This document shows positions 1 through 6,300 of a stretch of DNA of 12,744 nt, piece by piece (the stretch's first letter is position 1; each line of letters starts with the position of its first letter). The notes beneath the pieces are model-generated. The model was given only the letters and a program-made list of their open reading frames with translations, was not told the origin of the DNA and ran no database searches. Origin of the DNA: Lachnospiraceae bacterium (lineage in GTDB: Bacteria > Bacillota > Clostridia > Lachnospirales > Lachnospiraceae); assembly GCA_900766575.1 (NCBI GenBank), contig CAAFVW010000125.1, positions 1 to 12,744 on the forward strand, written 5' to 3'. A program made the translations under genes and the position numbers.

Positions 1-173
1 CCTCTGATCTGCTTTCTCATCTTCTCACTGATGGACAGGCCTGCTGCATCATCAGCTGCACGGTTGATCTTGTAACCGGAAGACAGTTTCTCGGTGGACT
101 TTGCCTGAGAAGCGGTGGTTAAGCCTAACATTCTGTTAGAGTTCATAGCTGTAAGATTGTGTTGTACTACCAT
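1..173 (-). CDS. fliC: Flagellin, N-terminal part (runs off the window)
   Basis: This is the first 57 codons of flagellin, the filament subunit exported through the flagellar type III system. The N-terminus begins MVVQHNLTAMNSNR and continues through the classic D0/D1 helix: STEKLSSGYKINRAADDAAG and then the LSISEKMRKQ stretch. These are the most conserved parts of bacterial flagellins, so the family call is close to certain. The ATG at 173-171 is chosen because GGAGG (187-183 on the minus strand) lies 9 nt upstream and the flagellin signature starts right there. The gene follows csrA on the same strand with a 106-bp gap that carries CsrA-type sites. The rest of the protein lies outside the window, so total length and the variable domain are unknown. 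The symbol fliC is used generically; hag is the Bacillus name. Confidence 0.97.
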   Translation of the reverse strand, partial: MVVQHNLTAMNSNRMLGLTTASQAKSTEKLSSGYKINRAADDAAGLSISEKMRKQIR

Positions 174-182
174 AATAATTTA

Positions 183-187
183 CCTCC
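183..187 (-). promoter_or_regulatory. Flagellin Shine-Dalgarno, probable CsrA site overlapping it
   Basis: The minus strand reads ACATGGAGGTAA here. GGAGG is the ribosome site for flagellin and also holds the GGA core that CsrA recognises. In B. subtilis hag, one of two CsrA sites overlaps the Shine-Dalgarno and CsrA binding blocks translation. The same layout is present here together with the upstream hairpin at 204-225. The ribosome-site role is clear; the CsrA role is inference. Confidence 0.6.
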
Positions 188-203
188 ATGTGTAAAAAGT
201 TTT

Positions 204-225
204 GCAGATACATCCGTTTATCTGC
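204..225 (-). promoter_or_regulatory. CsrA-binding hairpin in the flagellin leader
   Basis: On the minus strand a perfect 7-bp stem (GCAGATA pairing with TATCTGC) closes an 8-nt loop AACGGATG. The loop and first stem base give ACGGATGT, which matches the GGAUGU end of the CsrA SELEX consensus (RUACARGGAUGU) presented in a hairpin loop, the favoured form. It lies 17 nt upstream of the Shine-Dalgarno GGA, so one CsrA dimer could bridge the two sites as in the B. subtilis hag leader. The stem and motif are seen directly; binding is inferred from the family. Confidence 0.7.
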
Positions 226-251
226 TGTGTTTTGTTAAAAGTTACATTTAT

Positions 252-279
252 AATAATGCGGGCCTAGGATTCCGCTTTA
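252..279 (-). promoter_or_regulatory. Weak sigma-28-like promoter candidate for flagellin
   Basis: Immediately after the csrA stop codon the minus strand reads TAAAG, a match to the -35 of flagellar sigma-28/SigD promoters. It is followed about 13-15 nt later by GCCCGCATTAT, only a partial match to the -10 consensus GCCGATAT. The position is right for an mRNA that includes the CsrA hairpin, but the -10 is poor. Flagellin could also be read through from csrA. Confidence 0.25.
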
Positions 280-546
280 TTACCGATCTTGCTTGTTCTG
301 TACGATGACTACCTTGGATTTTTTCTTTTTTTCTGCATTTTCCGGATTCTTGTAATACTTTGGAATGGTTGCTAATAGCTCCGGATCCTGAATCCTCTTT
401 TCAATCGCTTTGCTTCGTACAATATTTACTTCCTTTGGTGCATCGATCATGATTCGTGTCTGTCCTCCACTGCTTCCGAGAAAGACAATTTTTACATCAT
501 CACCAATCATCAAAAATTCTTCATCTTTTACAGAAAGCCTTAACAT
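280..546 (-). CDS. csrA: CsrA-like carbon storage / flagellin translation regulator
   Basis: CsrA is a small homodimeric RNA-binding protein that binds GGA motifs in mRNA leaders; in Firmicutes its main known target is flagellin mRNA and it is antagonised by FliW. The 88-residue product shows the family core: MLRL start, LMIGDDVKI (12-20), the RIMIDAPKEV segment (31-40) and R44, the key RNA-binding arginine. L4 is kept, but position 6 is Val where most family members have Arg, and K7 remains. Typical CsrA is about 60-75 residues; this one has an extra basic tail (KKKKSK at about 73-78). The start is fixed by AAGGAGG about 7 nt upstream (558-553). It lies directly upstream of flagellin, the expected context, although no fliW lies in the window and the upstream side is non-coding. 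The divergence at residue 6 leaves its RNA specificity slightly uncertain. Confidence 0.9.
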   Translation of the reverse strand: MLRLSVKDEEFLMIGDDVKIVFLGSSGGQTRIMIDAPKEVNIVRSKAIEKRIQDPELLATIPKYYKNPENAEKKKKSKVVIVQNKQDR

Positions 547-590
547 GGTAATTCCTCCTTGAACGTATATATTTCCTTATATTTACCGGG

Positions 591-620
591 AATGTAACAC
601 ACTTGTTATCGTGTTACATT
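591..620 (-). repeat. 30-bp palindrome, copy 1
   Basis: Ten-base arms AATGTAACAC and GTGTTACATT are perfectly complementary around a 10-nt spacer. Read on the minus strand the spacer is GATAACAAGT. The unit is 28/30 identical to copy 2 at 810-839 read on the plus strand. Identity extends a few bases outward (GAAA before the arm), giving about 32/34. It sits about 45 bp upstream of the csrA start. It could be an operator for a dimeric DNA-binding protein, one terminal inverted repeat of a small non-autonomous element, or part of a partition site. No family could be assigned. Confidence 0.75.
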
Positions 621-767
621 TTTCGCAGAAACGATAAGCGTTAAAATGCCGAAAAATACAGGGCTTATACAATAGAGCGGAAATTTGTAGCGAAGAATGG
701 TACATTAAGACTTTTTTTTACGAAAAATGCAGGAGTGAAATTTTGCTTGATTTTTTTCCGAAGGGGT

Positions 768-793
768 TAAGAAATATAATCCATATCCGATAT
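768..793 (+). promoter_or_regulatory. Sigma-28 (SigD/FliA)-type promoter match, orphan
   Basis: TAAG at 768-771, 14 nt, then TCCGATAT at 786-793. The Gram-positive SigD consensus is TAAA-N14/15-GCCGATAT, so 10 of 12 consensus bases agree with correct spacing. It points away from csrA and flagellin, and the only things downstream are the hairpin at 807-842 and the ParM-like remnant. It may drive a short untranslated RNA, or be a chance match. Confidence 0.4.
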
Positions 794-806
794 ACTTACT
801 GAGCAG

Positions 807-846
807 AAAAATGTAACACAATAACAATTGTGTTACATTTTTTTTT
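807..846 (+). terminator. Possible intrinsic terminator (palindrome copy 2 plus T tract)
   Basis: A perfect 15-bp stem with a 6-nt loop is followed without a gap by more T residues (T run 838-846). The shape is that of a Rho-independent terminator on the plus strand, but the stem is AT-rich and the same sequence is one of two repeated palindromes, so another role is equally likely. If the promoter at 768-793 is real, the transcript would be only about 45 nt. Confidence 0.35.
810..839 (+). repeat. 30-bp palindrome, copy 2
   Basis: The same arms AATGTAACAC / GTGTTACATT enclose a spacer AATAACAATT, 28/30 identical to copy 1 in opposite orientation. Here complementarity runs further, giving a perfect 15-bp stem (807-821 with 828-842) with loop TAACAA, because the flanks are A-rich and T-rich. 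With copy 1 it brackets a 249-bp interval (591-839) like terminal inverted repeats. I see no clear target-site duplication outside them. Confidence 0.75.
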
Positions 847-899
847 GACCATATTGAGCTAAAATATTGCATTCAGATTAGAAAAAGTGAGGTTGCTGT

Positions 900-977
900 A
901 AGAAACAACAAGCTCATTACGTTGTAATTCCTATGGATCATGGGAACCGCAACATGAAAACGAAAGAAGAGCCATAA
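900..977 (+). pseudogene. Remnant of a ParM/StbA-like actin-type ATPase gene (N-terminus only)
   Basis: In this frame the translation contains HYVVIPMDHGNRNMKTK. The D-x-G-N-x-x-x-K pattern after a hydrophobic beta strand is the phosphate-1 motif that opens actin-like plasmid-segregation ATPases (ParM/StbA family). After KTK the frame reads EEP and stops at 975-977, so the other 300 or so residues usual for the family are missing. There is no ATG before the motif; an AAG codon stands at 900-902 where a start would be expected, 7 nt after GTGAGG (887-892), as if the start codon had mutated. I read this as a decayed fragment of a partition gene from a mobile element. The fragment is short, so a coincidental motif cannot be excluded. 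Confidence 0.45.
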
Positions 978-1031
978 TAGAATTCCTTTTGTGAAGGACG
1001 AGACCCAGGACGAGATAATGCTGCTTTTTCT

Positions 1032-2309
1032 TTACAGTGATGCCTGAAACCGAAATTCCCCATTTTCAGCGTCAAATCCATACACACCATGATATTTTTC
1101 CACGACGGAGATCATGCTTTTCACACCGATGCCGTGATTAGGTTCGTGAGAGACGGGCACCTCATTTTCAAATACCGGGTGCTGTATATAGTTATTTACT
1201 ATCCGTATACAGATCCGGTTATTTTTTTCGAAAACCTTCAGAGAAATATAACGTTTTTTCGAAGCGGAGATTTTTTCACAGGCATGAATCGCATTTTCCA
1301 GGGCATTCGCAAAAAGACTGCACAGATCTGTGATCTGGAATCGCGAAAAATCAGCTGCAGTCACGGAAAGCTTCAGATCAATTCCAGCAGCCTCGGCCTG
1401 ACCGGCATAGGAAGAGAGAATCAGGTTCAGAGCATCGTTTTCGCAGTATTTGATCACGCGGCTGTTATCAATATCGTTACAAATCTGATGGATATATTCC
1501 AAAGCCTGTTCCGGTTTGTTTTCCGTAATACAGTTCTGCAGAAAGGTCATATGATGTCTCAGATCGTGGCGATAGATAGACGCCTGTCTCTGGGAAGCAG
1601 ATAACTGTGCGATCTCTTTCTGTGCCTGCGCGGCGGCCGTGGTGAGTAGCAGATTCTCACGCTCTGCGGTGCTCTTTTTGTCTGAAAAATCCAGAGATAT
1701 CATTGCCAGGATAAAAAAGAAGAGCACAATAAAGCTGTCCATAAAATCTATGACGACTGGCCCACCGGTATACAACAGATCCGTATAAACGGTCAGGGTA
1801 TATTCCAGAATATAATAGGAAAGCGGCAGCAGGAAAAAGAGCAGAAGAGTCTTTTTGTTTTCATATTTCAGGCGGATGATATAGGGCGCAATATAACGGA
1901 TGACCAGACACAACAGTGGAATGGTCACGCAGATAGAGACAAGATTGGACACGATGGGACTACCGTGGAAAAAAGAAGCAGCCAGCGTGCCGAACCATTT
2001 TCTCGGAGTACACATCAGGTAGGCTGACAGCACAGAGATCGTCGCAATATAGATATTCCGGTGAAAGGCAAACCGGATCAGGAGAATCAGAGGCAGATGT
2101 ATCAGCAGCGGATAGCATTCATAGAGCAAAGATTCCCCCATGATAAGGTAAAAAAGAATCTGTGCCGCACCAAAAGAAAGAATTGTCACAACGTAGAACG
2201 TTTTATGATCCTCGAAATGGATATCGGACAGATAGAGAGACATTACGATACCAAAGAAGAGGACAAAACCGTAATTGATAAGTTCTAAAAGTGAAGTAAG
2301 GTCGATCAT
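1032..2309 (-). CDS. AgrC-like sensor histidine kinase (GHKL ATPase, polytopic membrane sensor)
   Basis: A 425-residue membrane sensor kinase. Residues 1 to about 206 hold about six or seven hydrophobic segments (roughly 8-27, 38-58, 65-82, 87-110, 118-140, 153-172, 188-206) with almost no outer domain, as in peptide-sensing HPK10 kinases such as AgrC. A coiled linker (about 210-245) leads to the dimerisation region with RHDLRHH; H248 is the likely phosphorylated histidine. The ATPase follows: FANALENAIHA (N box, N339) and NHGIGVKSM (G box, about 391-399). The length is normal for the family. The start is set by GGAGG (2321-2317) 7 nt upstream. The ATG overlaps the regulator's TGA (ATGA at 2309-2306), showing translational coupling. 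Its partner is the LytTR regulator just upstream. The ligand is unknown: no agrB/agrD-like genes are adjacent. Confidence 0.93.
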   Translation of the reverse strand: MIDLTSLLELINYGFVLFFGIVMSLYLSDIHFEDHKTFYVVTILSFGAAQILFYLIMGESLLYECYPLLIHLPLILLIRFAFHRNIYIATISVLSAYLMCTPRKWFGTLAASFFHGSPIVSNLVSICVTIPLLCLVIRYIAPYIIRLKYENKKTLLLFFLLPLSYYILEYTLTVYTDLLYTGGPVVIDFMDSFIVLFFFILAMISLDFSDKKSTAERENLLLTTAAAQAQKEIAQLSASQRQASIYRHDLRHHMTFLQNCITENKPEQALEYIHQICNDIDNSRVIKYCENDALNLILSSYAGQAEAAGIDLKLSVTAADFSRFQITDLCSLFANALENAIHACEKISASKKRYISLKVFEKNNRICIRIVNNYIQHPVFENEVPVSHEPNHGIGVKSMISVVEKYHGVYGFDAENGEFRFQASL

Positions 2310-3025
2310 ACTGATTCCTCCATTTGAAAAGCAAGGTAGAGCTTCTTGATCTCAGAGATCCTGCGTTGGGCGAGTGGAATACATTTGCCGTTTGCCAGAT
2401 ACAGGTCGGTGGCATCGATCCTGTGGATATAATTCATGTTTACAAGAAAGGAGCGATGCGCGAGGATAAATTCCGGCCGTTGTAATAGTAGATCGCTGAC
2501 AGAGGCAAATTTTTCCACACAGGCGATCTGTTCATTGCTTTTCAGATAATAGATCACTTTCCGGTTCATGGCTTCTGCATAAATGATTTCAGAAATCCGG
2601 ACCTTGTGGACACCGACACTGCTCTTCAGCACCAGACAGGAATCGCGGTCTTCGGTTCTGCCCCGCATGATGTCATCCAGGGCTTCAAAGAGCCGATCCT
2701 TAAAAACAGGCTTTACAAGATAATTGGAAGCTTTTACGGTATAGCTTTCTACTGCAAATTCAGGAGAAGAGGTCAGAAAGATAATATCTGCAGCTTTGTC
2801 ACTGCCCCGGATTTCCCTGGCCAGCTCGATGCCGTTAAGTCCAGGCATCACCACATCTAACAGGTAAATATCGTATCGCTCCCGTAGCAGCGCTGACGCC
2901 AGCTCGGTACTGTTGTCGAAGGGCTTATAGGAGAATTCTATATTCCGCTGTAACTGGTAATCTGCGAGAACAGACAGTATCCGGAACAGTTCGTTTCTAT
3001 CATCATCGCATATTGCAATTTTCAT
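2306..3025 (-). CDS. LytTR-family response regulator (AgrA-like)
   Basis: A 239-residue two-domain regulator. Residues 1-120 form the receiver domain: acidic pocket DDD (7-9), phosphoacceptor D57 in YLLDVVMPGLNG, T85 in IIFLTSS and K105 in YLVKP. Residues about 132-233 form a LytTR DNA-binding domain, with VHKVRISEIIYAEA at its start and the typical FILAHRSFLVNMNYI stretch (186-200). LytTR proteins bind short direct repeats near promoters. I place the start at 3025 because MKIAICDDD is the canonical receiver beginning and AAAGGAAAG (about 3040-3033) lies 7 nt upstream; the frame stays open to 3193 but that extension looks non-coding. It is co-transcribed with the kinase (4-bp overlap) and divergent from the large lipoprotein gene, which makes that operon the obvious candidate target. 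Targets are inferred only. Confidence 0.95.
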   Translation of the reverse strand: MKIAICDDDRNELFRILSVLADYQLQRNIEFSYKPFDNSTELASALLRERYDIYLLDVVMPGLNGIELAREIRGSDKAADIIFLTSSPEFAVESYTVKASNYLVKPVFKDRLFEALDDIMRGRTEDRDSCLVLKSSVGVHKVRISEIIYAEAMNRKVIYYLKSNEQIACVEKFASVSDLLLQRPEFILAHRSFLVNMNYIHRIDATDLYLANGKCIPLAQRRISEIKKLYLAFQMEESV

Positions 3026-3061
3026 GAGATTTCTTTCCTTTATCCACACTTCTTTACAAAT

Positions 3062-3067
3062 ATTATA
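3062..3067 (-). promoter_or_regulatory. -10 box for the regulator-kinase operon
   Basis: The minus strand reads a perfect TATAAT, about 37 nt before the regulator start codon, suggesting a leader of about 30 nt. No good -35 lies 17-18 nt upstream (TAGTAT at best), as expected for a promoter that needs an activator. The operon may control itself. Confidence 0.5.
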
Positions 3068-3101
3068 ACGGTATCTTTGGAAAAATACTATATGCGAATT
3101 T

Positions 3102-3129
3102 TTGTCGTTCGTGTCGAAAAAAATGTAAT
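3102..3129 (+). promoter_or_regulatory. Candidate promoter for the lipoprotein-protease operon
   Basis: TTGTCG (3102-3107), a 16-nt spacer and TGTAAT (3124-3129) form a moderate sigma-A promoter on the plus strand. It would give a 5' leader of about 115 nt that contains the TATGCTC repeats. TATGAT hexamers at 3167 and 3195 are alternative -10 boxes without good -35 partners. Confidence 0.35.
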
Positions 3130-3134
3130 TCATG

Positions 3135-3213
3135 TATGCTCGCAAAATTTCTGTCTGGAAAAAGTGTATGATAAGCTCAAATGTAGAAAGCATCTATGAT
3201 ATGCTCGGAAAAT
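3135..3213 (+). repeat. Three TATG(ATA)TGCTC-type repeats in the divergent intergenic region
   Basis: TATGCTCGCAAAAT at 3135-3148 and TATGCTCGGAAAAT at 3200-3213 agree in 13 of 14 bases. TATGATAAGCTC at 3167-3178 and TATGATATGCTC at 3195-3206 agree in 11 of 12, so the third copy shares both halves. The GCTC cores are spaced 37 and 28 bp apart. They lie between the response-regulator gene and the surface-lipoprotein gene it may control. They do not match the usual ACNGTT form of AgrA sites. Operator function is inference. Confidence 0.5.
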
Positions 3214-3251
3214 GCGATAAGAAATGAAAAAACACGAGAGGACAGGAGCTT

Positions 3252-3335
3252 ATGAAAAAGGTACAAAAGCAATTAAAGAGAGCCTTATCCATGGCACTGG
3301 TACTTTCCATGGCCGTGGGGATGCTCTCCGGCTGT
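3252..3335 (+). other. Lipoprotein signal peptide (residues 1-28)
   Basis: Five Lys/Arg residues within the first ten, then a hydrophobic core and the lipobox MLSGC with Cys28 encoded at 3333-3335. Signal peptidase II would cut before this cysteine, leaving the protein attached to the outer face of the membrane. Confidence 0.9.
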
Positions 3336-6300
3336 GGTCTGGGACAGAATACGGCATCGGATGTTGTAGTAGTGCAGGATGAGATAACGGAGGTAAGTGA
3401 AATCACCCTGGAAGGTGTAAACCAGGATGCATTTCTGCTTACCGCCGGAGAGACACCGCAGATCACGCTGGATGGGTCAAACGGAACTGTGGAGGATATT
3501 GCGGTGACACCAGACGATGCGACGTATCAGCCGTATCAATATTACACCGTAATGTTCACACTGACAGCGAAGGAAAATGAGAGTTTCGCAAAGACGGTGT
3601 CCATTACACTGGATGGTGTGGAATTACAGGTAAAAAAATGGACAAAGGATAAGCTGGTCATAGAGTATACAGCGCTTGCACTGCCTGAGACAGTTATTAC
3701 GGATGAGATGGCGAAGGTAACAGACTACGGTGACGCAGCAACTGAAAAAAGTCTGGGTACTGCAAAGGTACAGGCTTTGCTGGATAGTGAGCTCACACTG
3801 TTCTCGGAGGATGGCGGGAAATCCTATGTGATACAGAAGGGCTTTGTACCTTTATTTATGGTGCCTTCTTTTGTGGCAAATGCCGGACTGGAACAGATTG
3901 CGGATGGGGAAACCGTTCAGATCCTGAAAGAGCATGGCGAGAAAGATTTTGCAGGAGCGATCGGGGAATGGTATAAGATTGCCTATAAGGGGAAAACAGG
4001 TTATCTGCCAATCACTTTTGTAAAAGATGCAAAGATTCAGAAAAGTGCTGGAGACGAGGGGAAGACTCCGGAAACTACAATAGACACGAATAAGACTGCA
4101 CAGACCAGACCTGCGGTAAAACCGGCAGCCGGTCAGAACAGGCAGACGTCTGCGCAGACAACAGACAATGACACGGGAAGCAATTCTGGCAGTAATTCCG
4201 ATAATAACTCCGGAAGCAATTCTGGTAATAACTCTGGAAGCAGTGCTGACAATAAACCGGACAATGGCCCGGGGAATGATAATATTGAAAAGACAGTATA
4301 CTATCAGATTGATTTTGCCCTGGGCGGTGGAATCAATAGTCAGGATGCAATGCTTCCCAGTGCACTTATGGTAGCAGAGAATTCAGTCATTGACGTCAGC
4401 AGTCTGGCGACTCCGTCTGTGCCAGGCTATCTGTTTGATGCATGGTTCTACGATTCTGCCCTGACACGACAGGTGCAGAGCGGTGACCGGATCACTGGCA
4501 ATCTGACCTTGTATGCGAAGCTAAGGGAGATCACCGGAGAAGAAGTCGAAGAAGGACAGGATAATTATGTCTCCAGCGTGGATGTGGATGCGAAAAGCTT
4601 CCGGATCGCTTTATTAAAGCCTGCCGGAAATCCTTCCACAGAGATGATCGGGGATATTGCGAATATCTATGATATTGCGGATCAGGAAAAGACGCTGGCA
4701 CTGGATATTTCAGAACCGGAGACGGTTACCATCGGGGATGGCAGCTATGATAAATATTATATTTCATCCAGTGAACTGGAAGCTGGTGCGACTTACCAGA
4801 TGCAGTTACTGAGTAACAGTTATTTTATTTATTATAATGATCAGATACAGCCGGCTGCGGTAAGACTGTATAATTTCACTACAGAAATGCCTCCGGTGGA
4901 GAATCTGAGCCTTAACAGCAATCTGGTCTATCTGAAAAAAGAAGAGGTACGTTATACAGAAGGCAGTGATTATCTGTCAGGTCTGTTCAACGTGAATGTC
5001 GCAGACGACATGACAAAATTGAATACGGTAGACGGCAGCGGAAGCTTTACCTATACCGGAGATCAGAAGATTGGTGTAGGAACCACAGTAGTAATCTATG
5101 ATGGCGCCAAGGCCCCCGCGCTGGGAGAGGACGGCCTGAAGTCAGCGCAGCAGTATGATGGAAATGCAGCTTATATCACCATTTCTAAAATCGAAGGAAA
5201 TAGTTATTACTATGGTGTTGCCGAGGCAGAGGATGTCCTGTTCACTCCGGATATATTGCCGTTAAATGTTGCGGATGATGAGGATACCAGCAATACTACC
5301 GTAACGATTGATACGGTAAAGCTTGATTTTTCCGGAGGCACTTATCAGGGAATGGGGCTGGATGCGAACACTACGGTAGATGTGGGAGATTATCTGGCAT
5401 TCTACAGTGGCAGTCTGGAAACAGCTGATACACTTACCTATGGAGTGATCACAGCGATTGCAGTGTCGGGAGAGGATACGATCCTTACTTATACAGATAT
5501 TTCCGAAAGTGAAGTACTGGATTCCATGACAGTCCACAGTACGGAAGAGATGGATTTTGAACTGGATGAGGACACGGCCAGATCCATCGAGGCGGAGATT
5601 GAACAGGATGCCATTGACAGCGGATTTGCACTGGAGGCAGCGAACTATCTGGCAACGGTAGCATTGGCAACCGATCAGTTACAGTCACTTACCGGAGAAC
5701 TGGGATTACAGAATCTGACGCTTGCAAGAGAAGACGGTTCCGCAGTCACCCAGAGCGATCTGCAACTGATGGCAGGCAACAGTGTCTCTGTGGAAGGGCT
5801 GCAGGTAAGGGCAAACATCAGCCGCAGTCTGAGCCATTTGAGCAGTGGATATTCCAAAAATGGCGCGAATGCCCAGCTGGAGGTCAGTTTCAATGTCAAG
5901 ATCGGTTCCGGTAGAAACCAACTGACTCTGAAGGTAGCAGCCACCTTTGAACAGGAGATTCTGTTAAACCTGAATATCAAGGGCAAAGCTGTCTGGGGCA
6001 AAAAATGGATTTTCCCTTATATTAAAGATTATAGAATTACAACGAACCTGGATGCCGGATCCTATACCGGTGTTGGTATTACGGCAACGATCCTGGCAGA
6101 AGGCAATGAGCCGGAATATGACTGGTCAGATGTCAATCATAATTTAAGTGATCAGATTCATCAACTGATGGATACCCAGGATAAGTTCTTTAATCAGGAT
6201 ATCACCTCCGCAGGCGGCGGGCTGGCAGAAAAATATGCCAATATGCTGGAGAACAACCCGGACTGGATTGATCTGGTAAATGTAAATATTTTCTCGAATG

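Larger units (their letters stand above)
547..1031. other. 485-bp region without an intact gene between csrA and the kinase gene
   Basis: No full-length reading frame is credible here. The region holds the csrA ribosome site, two inverted 30-bp palindromes (591-620, 810-839), a sigma-28-like promoter match on the plus strand (768-793), an AT-rich stretch between them, and a ParM-like gene remnant (900-977). A direct repeat GGACGAG occurs twice at about 996-1016. I see no convincing GC-rich terminator for the kinase gene, whose stop is at 1032. Confidence 0.7.

Noticed and set aside
920..954. Hairpin with GTTG/CAAC and TTCC/GGAA stems
   Set aside because: The stem is interrupted by a 3-by-3 mismatch and lies in the ParM-like coding remnant; no T tract follows.
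991..1050. Short coding-looking plus-strand stretch after the ParM-like remnant (VKDETQDEIM...)
   Set aside because: It is under 20 codons before a stop, has no ribosome site, matches nothing I recognise and is not in frame with the remnant.
1089..1604. 171-residue open frame on the plus strand inside the kinase gene
   Set aside because: It is antisense to the conserved GHKL and dimerisation domains, has no recognisable protein features and no ribosome site.
3026..3193. Longer start for the response regulator, adding 56 residues
   Set aside because: The extension has no receiver-domain similarity, spans the TATAAT box and the repeats, and the canonical MKIAICDDD start at 3025 has a good ribosome site.
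3041..3240. Classical AgrA-type ACNGTT direct repeats
   Set aside because: I could not find two such hexamers at 12-13 bp spacing on either strand; only the different TATGCTC repeats are present.
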